From positions 186,001-250,000 of the forward strand of contig CAWDUJ010000006.1 in the NCBI GenBank assembly GCA_963805455.1: a stretch of 64,000 bases of DNA, written 5' to 3'. The DNA comes from VRUE01 sp963805455 (GTDB lineage Bacteria > Actinomycetota > Thermoleophilia > Solirubrobacterales > 70-9). Under the pieces are notes generated by a model. The model was not told where the DNA came from. It worked only from the letters and a program-made list of their open reading frames with translations, and ran no database searches. How positions within the stretch are numbered: the first letter of the stretch is position 1; each line of letters begins with the position of its first letter. The position numbers were made by a program, and so were the translations under genes. Shown here piece by piece: positions 1 to 8,016 of this stretch.

Positions 1-690
1 GGCAACGCTCTGCTCGTCACCGAGCTCGTCGACGGCGACACCCTGGCCCGGAAGACGCGCCTCGGCACGCTCAGCGACCGCGAGATCGGCGAGATCGGTG
101 CCGACCTCTGCGAGGCGCTGGACCACGCCCACGCCCGGGGCGTCGTCCATCGAGACGTCAAGCCGCAGAACATCGTCGTCACCGAGGGCGGCGAGCCGCA
201 CGCCAAGCTGATGGACTTCGGGGTCGCCCGGGTCGCGGGTACCGCCGGCCTGACCGCGCCCGGCGACATCGTCGGCACCCTGGCCTACATGGCCCCCGAG
301 CAGGCCGAAGGCCAGAGCGCCGGCCCCGAGGCCGACGTCTACGCGCTGGCGCTGACCCTCTATGAGTGCTGGGGCGGGATCAACCCGAACCGGCGATCCA
401 ACCCGGCCGCGACGGCGCGGGCGATCGGCGCCGGGGCCCGGGCGCTGCGACGCCTCCGACCCGATCTCCCGCGCGAGCTGACGGCGACGATCGACGCCGC
501 GCTGCAGACGCGCCGCTCCCGGCGCCCGACGCTGGAGGAACTGGGGACCGCGATCGAGGACTCGCTCGATCAGCTCGCCGAGAATCCGCCCGGCAGATCG
601 TCGCCGCTGCCGCTGAGGGCCGGCGTCGCCGCTGCCGCCGCGGTGCTCGGCGCCCTGCTCGCGGTCGGACACGGCATCGCTCTACCGTAG
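1..690 (+). CDS. Ser/Thr protein kinase, 5'-truncated by window edge
   Basis: This is the C-terminal part of an Hanks-type Ser/Thr kinase, open in frame 1 from the first base. The catalytic loop HRDVKPQN is at bases 148-171 and the Mg-binding DFG at 214-222, followed by a GT-x-Y-M-APE activation-segment end. The kinase fold ends near base 570, and an Ala/Leu-rich segment at about 610-675 looks like a single membrane span with almost nothing after it, so no extracellular sensor is present. The N-lobe (Gly-loop, Lys) lies outside the window. It precedes fhaA by about 70 bases on the same strand, so it may belong to the same cell-wall signalling locus, but it is not the PASTA kinase, which lies at 6130. 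Confidence 0.85.
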   Translation, partial: GNALLVTELVDGDTLARKTRLGTLSDREIGEIGADLCEALDHAHARGVVHRDVKPQNIVVTEGGEPHAKLMDFGVARVAGTAGLTAPGDIVGTLAYMAPEQAEGQSAGPEADVYALALTLYECWGGINPNRRSNPAATARAIGAGARALRRLRPDLPRELTATIDAALQTRRSRRPTLEELGTAIEDSLDQLAENPPGRSSPLPLRAGVAAAAAVLGALLAVGHGIALP

Positions 691-760
691 GATTTCAGCC
701 GGTTTCTCCGCCTCGGAGGACCGCACCCGCGTCCGTGAAGGGAGCATCCCGATCAGCGTC

Positions 761-1519
761 TTGCGCAACCTCGAGAGTCGGATCGAAGGCCTCGTCGAGG
801 GGGTATTCAGCCGCGCCTTCAGCTCCGAGGTGCAGCCGGTCGAGCTGGCGCGCCGCCTGGCGAAGGAAATGGACTCCCACAAGACCGCGGGCGTCCAGCG
901 GGTCTACGTCCCGAACGAGTACACGGTCTTCCTCTCGAGCCGCGACCGGGAGAGGCTCGAGGGCTATGAGCGCTCGCTCGAGCAGGAGCTCTCGGGCTAT
1001 CTGCTCGAGCACGCGCGGCGGCGCAACTACGACCTGCTGACCCGGCCCGAGGTCGAGTTCAAGACCGATGAGCGGCTGCGGCTCGGCGAGTTCGGGATCC
1101 AGGCCCGGCTGGTGAAGCCGCCGGCGCGCGAGGGCGCGGCGCCCACCCAGGGCGAGGAGGGCCACACCATGGTCTACTCGGCGGTGCACTCGGCGCCCGA
1201 GCCGGCACCCGGCGCCGGCCCGACCGCGACCGTCGCGACCCGCGCCGTCGTCTCGGTCGACGATCGTCGCTACGTCCTCGAGGGCCCGCGGGCGACGATC
1301 GGGCGCGCCAAGGACGCCGCCTGCGTCCTTCGCGACCCCAACATCTCGCGCCACCACGCCGAGCTCCGCCGCACCTCGACCGGCGATTGGACGATCGCCG
1401 ACCTCGGCTCGACCAACGGGATCAAGGTCAACGGCCGGCGCGTCAGCTCGACCCGCCTCGGCCCCGGCGACGAGGTGACCCTGGGAACCACGACCTTCCG
1501 CTTCGATATCGAGTCGTAG
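761..1519 (+). CDS. fhaA: FhaA-type protein: DUF3662 plus C-terminal FHA domain
   Basis: About 252 residues. Residues 1-110 (RNLESRIEGLVEGVF...) match the DUF3662/FhaA N-terminal domain. A linker follows, and residues about 165-250 form an FHA phosphothreonine-binding domain with the signature GRAKD...SRHHAEL...STNG. In mycobacteria FhaA binds phosphorylated MviN and tunes peptidoglycan synthesis; here the same role is inferred from the kinase/phosphatase neighbourhood. The TTG at 761 is the first standard start, but a good ribosome-binding site (GAAGGGAG, 737-744) lies 16 bases away. It is 7 bases from an in-frame ATC at 752, which would give the N-terminus (I/M)SVLRNLE. The start is therefore uncertain by three codons. 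Confidence 0.9.
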   Translation: MRNLESRIEGLVEGVFSRAFSSEVQPVELARRLAKEMDSHKTAGVQRVYVPNEYTVFLSSRDRERLEGYERSLEQELSGYLLEHARRRNYDLLTRPEVEFKTDERLRLGEFGIQARLVKPPAREGAAPTQGEEGHTMVYSAVHSAPEPAPGAGPTATVATRAVVSVDDRRYVLEGPRATIGRAKDAACVLRDPNISRHHAELRRTSTGDWTIADLGSTNGIKVNGRRVSSTRLGPGDEVTLGTTTFRFDIES

Positions 1520-1520
1520 G

Positions 1521-1586
1521 GTGAGCGCGGAGCGAGTGAGCGTGCATATCTGGTCATTCGCGAGTGAGCGACGTGCGAGCCGTTAG
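1521..1586 (+). repeat. Dispersed intergenic element copy A, 21-codon mini-ORF
   Basis: First of three copies of a roughly 66-bp element (others at 26214 and 31022). It reads GTG AGC GCG GAG CGA..., encoding VSAERVSVHIWSFASERRAS-R, and its TAG stop abuts the ATG of fhaB at 1587. The stop of fhaA is one base upstream of its GTG. The 3' half can fold through TTCGC/GCGAG. It has no Shine-Dalgarno of its own at the junction, so it may couple fhaA and fhaB translation. Function unknown. Confidence 0.7.
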
Positions 1587-2057
1587 ATGGACTACGACCC
1601 GATCTCCGTCGCCCTCAAGTTCGGCTTTCTAGCCGTCCTCTACCTGTTCCTGCTCTGGATCGCGCGCAGCTCGCTCAAGGACCTGCGCGGGACCGTCGCC
1701 CCGGCACCGGACGCGACCGGGTTCCACCCGGCGCCCGCTTTCGACGCCGCCGGCCAGGGGCCCGAGTCCTGGCTGATCGCCGAACGCGGCGGCGGCATCG
1801 AGCCGGGTGAGAGGTTCGACCTCTTCGGCGGCCTCTCGATCGGGCGCTCCGGCGAAGCCGACGTCACGATCGACGACCGCTATGCCTCCGGCGTCCACGC
1901 CAGGATCTTCACCCGAGACGGCCGCACCTATATCGAAGACATGAACTCGACCAACGGAACTCTCCTCAACGACGCCAGCCTCACCGGGGAGGCGCAGATG
2001 ATGGATGGCGACGTCGTCAGGATCGGCGACACCGCCTTCAGGTTCGAGGGGGGGTGA
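1587..2057 (+). CDS. fhaB: FhaB-type membrane-anchored FHA protein
   Basis: 156 residues. One N-terminal membrane segment (residues about 9-27, FGFLAVLYLFLLWIA) is followed by a flexible Pro/Ala linker and a C-terminal FHA domain (GRSGEADVTIDD...SGVHARI...NSTNGTLLND). This is the architecture of FhaB/FipA, a phosphothreonine reader of PASTA-kinase signalling at the septum and cell wall. It is preceded immediately by the mini-ORF element at 1521-1586 and lacks a clear ribosome-binding site, so translation may be coupled. The pstP gene starts 4 bases after its stop. Confidence 0.93.
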   Translation: MDYDPISVALKFGFLAVLYLFLLWIARSSLKDLRGTVAPAPDATGFHPAPAFDAAGQGPESWLIAERGGGIEPGERFDLFGGLSIGRSGEADVTIDDRYASGVHARIFTRDGRTYIEDMNSTNGTLLNDASLTGEAQMMDGDVVRIGDTAFRFEGG

Positions 2058-2061
2058 CGTA

Positions 2062-3348
2062 GTGCTCCGGGTCGACGACCAGGCATTCCGCACCGACACC
2101 GGCCGCCAGCGGAGCGCCAACGAGGACTCGTTCTTCGTCCGCGCCCCGATCTTCGTCGTCGCTGACGGGATGGGTGGCGCCCAGGCGGGCGAGGTCGCCT
2201 CGCGGGCCGCGGCAGACGCCTTCGATCGCGACCTCCCCGACGGGCGCCCGGAGACGTTCCTGCGGGCGACGATCGAGGCCGCGAACCGGGAGATCCACCA
2301 GCTCGCCCACGACGACCCCTCCCTGACCGGGATGGGGACGACGATCACCGCCGCGATCGTCGACGCCGCCAACGAGGAGGTTTGCATCGGCCACGTCGGC
2401 GACAGCCGCGCCTACCGGCTTCGAGGGGGGAAGATCGAACGCCTCACCCGCGACCACTCGCTGGTCGAGGAGATGCGGCGCAAGGGCCAGATCACCGACG
2501 CCCAGGCCGAGGACCACCCCCAGCGGTCGATCATCACCCGGGCCCTGGGCCCCGAGGCGGAGGTCGAGGTCGATGTCCAGACCGTCCCGGCAGCCCCGGG
2601 CGACGTCTTCCTGCTCTGTTCGGACGGGCTGACGACGATGATCGACGAGGAGCGGATCGGCCTCGTCCTCGGCGCCGCCGACTCGATGAAGGAGGCGGTC
2701 CGGGCCCTGGTCGACGAGGCCAACCGCGCCGGCGGTCGCGACAACATCACCGCCCTCGCCTTCCGGCTGGTCGACGCCTCCGCTCCTCAGCGCCAGCCCG
2801 ATGGCGCGACCCTGGTCGGCCCCAGCGCCGAGGCCGCCGGCCTGACCGCGACCGAGGTCCGCCGCCGCGCCGCCGCCGAGGCGGCCCGCGAGCGCCGCGA
2901 GAACCTCGCCGGCAAGCCGAAGCGGAGGCGGCTGCGCACCGCCGCCAAGGCTCTCGCCGTCCTCGCGATCCTCGGCGTGATCGCGTACGGAGCCTGGTAC
3001 GGGCTGCGACAGGTCTGGTTCCTCGGCACCGACCAGGGCGGCCGGGTCGCCCTCTATCGCGGCCTGCCCTATGAGCTCCCGTTCGGGATCAAGCTCTACG
3101 GCGAGCGCTACTCGGCGCCGCTTCAGACCGAAGGGCTTCCGCAGCGCCGCCGCGAATCGGTCACCGGCCACGATCTCCGCTCCCGCGAAGACGCCGTCTC
3201 CCTGATCGAAGACATCGAAGCCTCCCAGTGGCCGCGCGGAACGACCACTTCGTCGACCCCAAACCCGCCCGCGGCGGACGCGGGAGCGACCCGGAGCGAC
3301 CGACCGTCACAGTCTGGTTCTTCGGGAGGGAGCGAAGGTGAGCAGTGA
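2062..3348 (+). CDS. pstP: PP2C-family Ser/Thr phosphatase (PstP)
   Basis: 428 residues from GTG 2062, preceded by a G-rich ribosome-binding stretch (2046-2054). I prefer this over an in-frame start at 2005, which would lie inside fhaB. PP2C metal-binding motifs are in order: NEDSF, VADGMGG, GMGTT, GHVGDSRAYR, CSDGLT and GGRDNIT. After residue about 260 there is a basic juxtamembrane stretch, one membrane span (residues about 297-317, LAVLAILGVIAYGAWYGL) and an extracellular tail rich in Ser/Thr/Pro. It should dephosphorylate PknB and its substrates. It lies in a co-directional operon. Confidence 0.95.
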   Translation: MLRVDDQAFRTDTGRQRSANEDSFFVRAPIFVVADGMGGAQAGEVASRAAADAFDRDLPDGRPETFLRATIEAANREIHQLAHDDPSLTGMGTTITAAIVDAANEEVCIGHVGDSRAYRLRGGKIERLTRDHSLVEEMRRKGQITDAQAEDHPQRSIITRALGPEAEVEVDVQTVPAAPGDVFLLCSDGLTTMIDEERIGLVLGAADSMKEAVRALVDEANRAGGRDNITALAFRLVDASAPQRQPDGATLVGPSAEAAGLTATEVRRRAAAEAARERRENLAGKPKRRRLRTAAKALAVLAILGVIAYGAWYGLRQVWFLGTDQGGRVALYRGLPYELPFGIKLYGERYSAPLQTEGLPQRRRESVTGHDLRSREDAVSLIEDIEASQWPRGTTTSSTPNPPAADAGATRSDRPSQSGSSGGSEGEQ

Positions 3349-3370
3349 TGGGTAGCGAGCGGAAATCTCC

Positions 3371-4669
3371 GTGATCTCCGCCCGCAACCGGGAGCTGGTC
3401 GCCCTCGTTCCCGTCGCCCTCCTGCTGACCGCCGGCTTCGCCGCGGTCTTCGCTCAGGAGAACTCGAAACTCGGCGACCTCAGCCTGATCTACGGCGCCT
3501 ACTTCTTCGCGGTCTGCCTCGCCACCCACATCTACCTGCGGCTGCGCCTGCCGGACGCCGACCCGTACCTGTTCCCTCTCGTCGCCCTGCTGACCGCGTT
3601 CGGCCTGGTGATGATCTACCGGATCAACGAAGACCTGGCCCGCAACCAGGCCAACTGGTTCGTGGTCGGGCTGGTGCTGTTCGCACTGACGATCCAGTTG
3701 CTGCGCGATTACGACGTGCTCGAGCGCTATCGGTACACGATCGCCGTCGTCGGGCTGCTGCTGCTGCTCGCACCGCGTCTGCCGGGAATCGGGGCCCAGG
3801 TGAACGGCGCCTACCTCGGCGTCGACATCGGGCCACTCGCGTTCCAGCCGGCCGAGTTCTCGAAGATCTGCATCGTCATCTTTCTCGCCAGCTACCTGCG
3901 CGAGAACCGCGAGGTGATGATCGTCGGCGCCCGTCGGGTCCTCGGGGTCACCCTGCCGCCGCTCAAGCACCTCGGGCCCCTGCTCGTCGTCTGGGGCGCC
4001 TCGATGTTCATGCTCGTCTTCATCCGCGACCTCGGCAGCTCGCTGATGTTCTTCGCCGCCTTCCTCGCCCTTCTCTACGTCGCGACCGGGAGGTTCTCCT
4101 TCGTCGTCATCGGGATGGTCCTGTTCTTCCTCGGCGCCTGGTTCTTCGCCTCGCACGTGCCCCACGTCCACGACCGCGTCGACGTCTGGCTCAACCCCTA
4201 CGAGGACCCCAGTGAAAAGGGGTACCAGATCCTCCAATCGATCTTCTCCCAGGCCGACGGCGGCCTCTTCGGCAAAGGGTTTGGGGAGGCGCTGATCACG
4301 ATTCCCGGAACCGACAACGCGCTGCTGCCTGCCGCCCAGACCGACACGATCTACTCGCTGATCGTCAACGAGGTCGGGCTGTTCGGCGCCTGCGCGGTGA
4401 TCCTCGCCTACCTGATGTTCGCGGCCCGGGGGTTCAAGATCGCGCTGCTGGCCAACGACGGGTTCTCGAAGCTGCTCGCGACCGGCCTGACGGCGGTGGT
4501 CGCGATCCAGGCGTTCGTGATCATCGGCGGCGTCACCAGGGTGATTCCGCTGACCGGCGTCACCCTGCCGTTCATCAGCTACGGCGGCAGCTCGGTCGTC
4601 GCCAACTTCGTCCTCCTCGCGCTGCTGCTCCTGATCTCCGACCGCGCCCGGCGTGAGGCAAGAGCGTGA
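3371..4669 (+). CDS. ftsW: FtsW/RodA/SpoVE (SEDS) peptidoglycan glycosyltransferase
   Basis: 432 residues from GTG 3371, with about ten to twelve membrane segments. SEDS hallmarks include QPAEFSKI, the Asp-containing motif FIRDLGSS, and the C-terminal TGVTLPFISYGGSS. Enzymes of this family polymerise lipid II into glycan strands together with a partner transpeptidase. The partner, pbpA, follows with a 4-base GTGA overlap at 4666-4669. From sequence alone RodA (elongation) and FtsW (division) are hard to separate; the orthologous mycobacterial locus carries rodA, so the symbol is provisional. Confidence 0.93.
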   Translation: MISARNRELVALVPVALLLTAGFAAVFAQENSKLGDLSLIYGAYFFAVCLATHIYLRLRLPDADPYLFPLVALLTAFGLVMIYRINEDLARNQANWFVVGLVLFALTIQLLRDYDVLERYRYTIAVVGLLLLLAPRLPGIGAQVNGAYLGVDIGPLAFQPAEFSKICIVIFLASYLRENREVMIVGARRVLGVTLPPLKHLGPLLVVWGASMFMLVFIRDLGSSLMFFAAFLALLYVATGRFSFVVIGMVLFFLGAWFFASHVPHVHDRVDVWLNPYEDPSEKGYQILQSIFSQADGGLFGKGFGEALITIPGTDNALLPAAQTDTIYSLIVNEVGLFGACAVILAYLMFAARGFKIALLANDGFSKLLATGLTAVVAIQAFVIIGGVTRVIPLTGVTLPFISYGGSSVVANFVLLALLLLISDRARREARA

Positions 4670-6120
4670 ACCGCCAGATCGTCAAACTCTTCGCCTTCAT
4701 CGTCGTCCTCTTCGCGGTCCTTGTCGGGTTCACTTCCTACTGGTCGGTGTTCGATGCAAAGGCACTGAAGGAAAAGGACTCCAACGCCCGGCCGCTGCTC
4801 GAGCAGCAGCAGATCCGGCGAGGTCGGATCGTCGCCGCCGACGGCACCGTGATCGCCCGCTCCGTCGCCAAGGGTCACGGCAACGGCCTCCGTTACGTCC
4901 GCCGCTACCCGGAAGGCTCGCTGTTCGGGCACCCGATCGGGTACAGCTTCGTCCGCCAGGGCGACTCCGAGTTCGAGCAGTTTCACAACGACGAGCTGAT
5001 CGGGGAAGGGTCGGAATTCAGCTCGATACTCGATGAGCTCACCGGCCACCGCCAGGAAGGAAACGATGTAGCCACCAATCTCGACCCGGAAGCGACGCGG
5101 GTCGCGATCGCCGGGTTGCAGCAGGTCGGGTTCGGCGCCGTGGTGGCGATCGAGCCCGCCAGCGGCCGGGTCCGGGTGCTGGCTTCGAACCCGCCCTACG
5201 ACCCGAACCTGGTCCCCGAACACCTCGGCGAACTGAACAACGACCCGACCTCGCCGCTGTTCAACCGCGCGACCCAGGGCCAGTACCCGCCGGGCTCGAC
5301 CTTCAAGGTGGTCACCGCCGCCGCCGGCCTCGACAGCGGTGCGATCACCCCGGAAACGACGATCAATGCTCCCGGCACGCTCGACGTCCAGGGCCAGCCG
5401 CTCGCCAACGACTTCAATCAGGACTGGGGCTCAATCCCACTCGACACCGCGCTGACGAACTCGGTCAACACCTGGTTCGCCCAGCTCGGCGAAAAGGTCG
5501 GCCAGGAAACGCTGTTCGAATACATGGAAGCCTTTGGCTTCGGCTCGAAGCCGCCGATCGACCTGCCCTCCGGCGAGCTCTCGACCAGCGGCGTCTTCGA
5601 AGGGGGCAGCCTGCTCGGCCGCGCCGACCCCGTCGACATCGCCCGGATCGCGATCGGCCAGGAGCGGCTCGCGGTGACGCCGCTGCAGATGGCCGAGGTC
5701 GCCTCCGCGGTGGCGAACGGCGGCCGGCTGATGAAGCCCCAGATCTGGAGCCGGGTCGTCGATCCCGACGGGCGGGTCACCAAGCGCCTCGACCCCTCCG
5801 AGTACAGCGACCCGATCGATGGGGAGACCGCCGCCGAGCTGACGACGGCGATGGAAGGCGTTGTCGACGAAGGGACCGGGACCAACGCCGCGATCTCGGG
5901 CGTCCCGGTCGCCGGCAAGACCGGGACAGCGGAAACCCCGTTCAACGAAACCTGCGGTGGGGCGGACGTCAATCAGGCTTGGTTCATAGGCTTCGCGCCC
6001 GCGGACGAACCGAAGATCGCGATCGCTGTCTCGATCGAGTGCACCAGTGCCTTCGGTGGAGATGTCGCGGCACCGATCTTCCGCGAAGTCGCGGAAACCC
6101 TGTTGAGCGAGGAAGAATAG
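4666..6120 (+). CDS. pbpA: Penicillin-binding transpeptidase PbpA
   Basis: 484 residues. An N-terminal membrane anchor (residues about 7-27) is followed by a short dimerisation region and a transpeptidase domain. The three active-site motifs are visible: STFK with nucleophile Ser at about residue 211, SVN at about 266-268, and KTG at about 418-420. It cross-links peptidoglycan and works with the SEDS enzyme encoded just upstream (GTGA overlap). The mycobacterial orthologue is essential for normal cell shape and septation. pknB begins 9 bases downstream. Confidence 0.95.
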   Translation: MNRQIVKLFAFIVVLFAVLVGFTSYWSVFDAKALKEKDSNARPLLEQQQIRRGRIVAADGTVIARSVAKGHGNGLRYVRRYPEGSLFGHPIGYSFVRQGDSEFEQFHNDELIGEGSEFSSILDELTGHRQEGNDVATNLDPEATRVAIAGLQQVGFGAVVAIEPASGRVRVLASNPPYDPNLVPEHLGELNNDPTSPLFNRATQGQYPPGSTFKVVTAAAGLDSGAITPETTINAPGTLDVQGQPLANDFNQDWGSIPLDTALTNSVNTWFAQLGEKVGQETLFEYMEAFGFGSKPPIDLPSGELSTSGVFEGGSLLGRADPVDIARIAIGQERLAVTPLQMAEVASAVANGGRLMKPQIWSRVVDPDGRVTKRLDPSEYSDPIDGETAAELTTAMEGVVDEGTGTNAAISGVPVAGKTGTAETPFNETCGGADVNQAWFIGFAPADEPKIAIAVSIECTSAFGGDVAAPIFREVAETLLSEEE

Positions 6121-6129
6121 GAGCGTTGA

Positions 6130-8016
6130 GTGCCCCCTGAAATAGGCGAGAACAGCGTTCTCGACTCGCGCTACCGCCTGCTGCAGAAGATCGGGTCCGG
6201 CGGGATGGCCGACGTCTGGCTCGCCGAGGACACCCACCTTCAGCGCAGGGTCGCGCTCAAGGTCCTGCACCGGCATTTCGCCCAGGACCGCGAATTCGTC
6301 GAGCGCTTCCGCCGTGAGGCCGAGGCCGCGGCCGGCCTCCAGCACCCGAACATCGTCGCCGTCTACGACCGCGGCGAGGTCGAAGGCACCTTCTACATCG
6401 CGATGCAGATGCTCGAAGGGCACTCGCTGAAGGAGCTGATCGACGCCGGGCTCAGCCCCGAACACTCGGTGCTGCTGATCCGCCAGGTGCTCGAAGCCGC
6501 GGGGTTCGCCCACCGCCACGGCATCGTCCACCGCGACCTCAAGCCCCAGAACGTGATCGTCGACGCCGAGGGCAAGGCGACCGTGACCGACTTCGGCATC
6601 GCCCGTGCCGGGGCCTCGGAAATCACCCAGACCGGCTCGGTGATGGGGACCCCGCACTACCTCTCGCCCGAGCAGGCGCAGGGAATGGACGTGACCGCGG
6701 TCTCCGACCTCTACTCGATCGGGGTGATGCTGTACGAGGCGCTGACGGGCCGGGTCCCGTTCGAGGCCGACTCGGCGGTGGCGATCGCGATGAAGCAGGT
6801 CTCGCAGGCGCCGCAGCGCCCGAGCTCGATCAACCCGCAGGTCTCGCCGGCGCTCGACGCGGTCGTGATGCGGGCCCTCGAGAAGGATCCGGGCCAGCGC
6901 TTCCAGAGCGCTGAAGCCTTCATCGCCGCCCTCGACGCTGCGCTCCGCGACCCCGGCGCCCAGGGCAGCGCCACCGCGGCGTTCGCGCCGCTGCCGCCGG
7001 TCGTCGCCACCGCGGGCGAGGTCGACGGGGTGCGCGACCCCGAGGAGGAGGAGCGCCGACGCCGACGCCGCTGGATCATCGCCGCCGTCGTCGCGGCGAT
7101 CGTGATCGGCGCCCTGCTCGGCCTCTTCCTGACACGCGACACGACCACGAACGTGCCCGACGTGACCGGGAGCTCGCGCCAGCAGGCCGAACTGCGCCTC
7201 GAAAACCAGGGATTCGAAATCGGCGACAGCCGCAAAGTGCAGAACGAAGCGGAGGCCGGGACCGTCCTCGAGCAGGAACCGCTGCCCGGAGACGCCTCGC
7301 TCGACTGCGCCTTCCTCGGTTTCTTCTGCTCGAAGCCGCAGGTGGTCCTCACCGTCAGCACCGGTCCCGGCAGCGGCACCGTGCCGAGCACCGCCGGCCT
7401 CTCGACCGAAGACGCCGAAGCCGCCCTCGAAGACGCCGGGTTCGAAACGGAGCTGAGCGAAGTCAACTCCGATGCGGTCGAATCGGGGCTGGTGATCAAG
7501 TCGGAACCGCGGGGCGGGACCACCACGACCCGGGGATCGGTCGTGACCCTGACCGTCTCGAAGGGCCCGAAGCTCTCGAAAGTCCCGGTCCTGGTCGGGA
7601 CCGCCCGCAGCCTCGCCGTCCAGCAGATCCGCAGCCGCGGCCTCGTCCCCAGTGTCACCGAAGAACAGAGCTCGAAGCCGGCTGGACAGGTGATCCGCCA
7701 GGCGCCGAGCGCGGGATCCGAACTGCCGCGCGGCTCGGGGGTCGCGATCGTCGTCTCGAAGGGCAAGAAGAAGGCGAAGATCCCGAACGTGATCGGCAAG
7801 GAACGCGCCGAAGCGGTCGAAGCGGTCCGCGAAGCCGGTCTGCAGCCGTCGGTGCAGGAACAGCAGACCGATGTCCCCTCGCAGGTCGGGCGCGTCACCG
7901 ACCAGTTCCCGCCCCCGGGCTCCGAACTCGATCCCGGCTCAACCGTGAACCTGGTCGTCGGCAAGCAGGCGCCCGGCGGCTCCGAAGTCGAACCCGAAGA
8001 AGCGGCCGAAGAATGA
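6130..8016 (+). CDS. pknB: PASTA-domain Ser/Thr kinase PknB
   Basis: 628 residues from GTG 6130. The intracellular kinase has a Gly-loop GSGGMADVW at about residues 22-30, HRDLKPQN at about 133-140 and DFG at about 153-155. A basic cluster (RRRRRRW) precedes one membrane span at about residues 315-335. Four extracellular PASTA repeats follow, beginning near VPDVTG, VPSTAG, VPVLVG and IPNVIG. PASTA domains bind muropeptides or lipid II and gate kinase activity. PstP, FhaA and FhaB are the expected partners. The stop overlaps the ddl start by 4 bases (ATGA, 8013-8016). Confidence 0.96.
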   Translation: MPPEIGENSVLDSRYRLLQKIGSGGMADVWLAEDTHLQRRVALKVLHRHFAQDREFVERFRREAEAAAGLQHPNIVAVYDRGEVEGTFYIAMQMLEGHSLKELIDAGLSPEHSVLLIRQVLEAAGFAHRHGIVHRDLKPQNVIVDAEGKATVTDFGIARAGASEITQTGSVMGTPHYLSPEQAQGMDVTAVSDLYSIGVMLYEALTGRVPFEADSAVAIAMKQVSQAPQRPSSINPQVSPALDAVVMRALEKDPGQRFQSAEAFIAALDAALRDPGAQGSATAAFAPLPPVVATAGEVDGVRDPEEEERRRRRRWIIAAVVAAIVIGALLGLFLTRDTTTNVPDVTGSSRQQAELRLENQGFEIGDSRKVQNEAEAGTVLEQEPLPGDASLDCAFLGFFCSKPQVVLTVSTGPGSGTVPSTAGLSTEDAEAALEDAGFETELSEVNSDAVESGLVIKSEPRGGTTTTRGSVVTLTVSKGPKLSKVPVLVGTARSLAVQQIRSRGLVPSVTEEQSSKPAGQVIRQAPSAGSELPRGSGVAIVVSKGKKKAKIPNVIGKERAEAVEAVREAGLQPSVQEQQTDVPSQVGRVTDQFPPPGSELDPGSTVNLVVGKQAPGGSEVEPEEAAEE

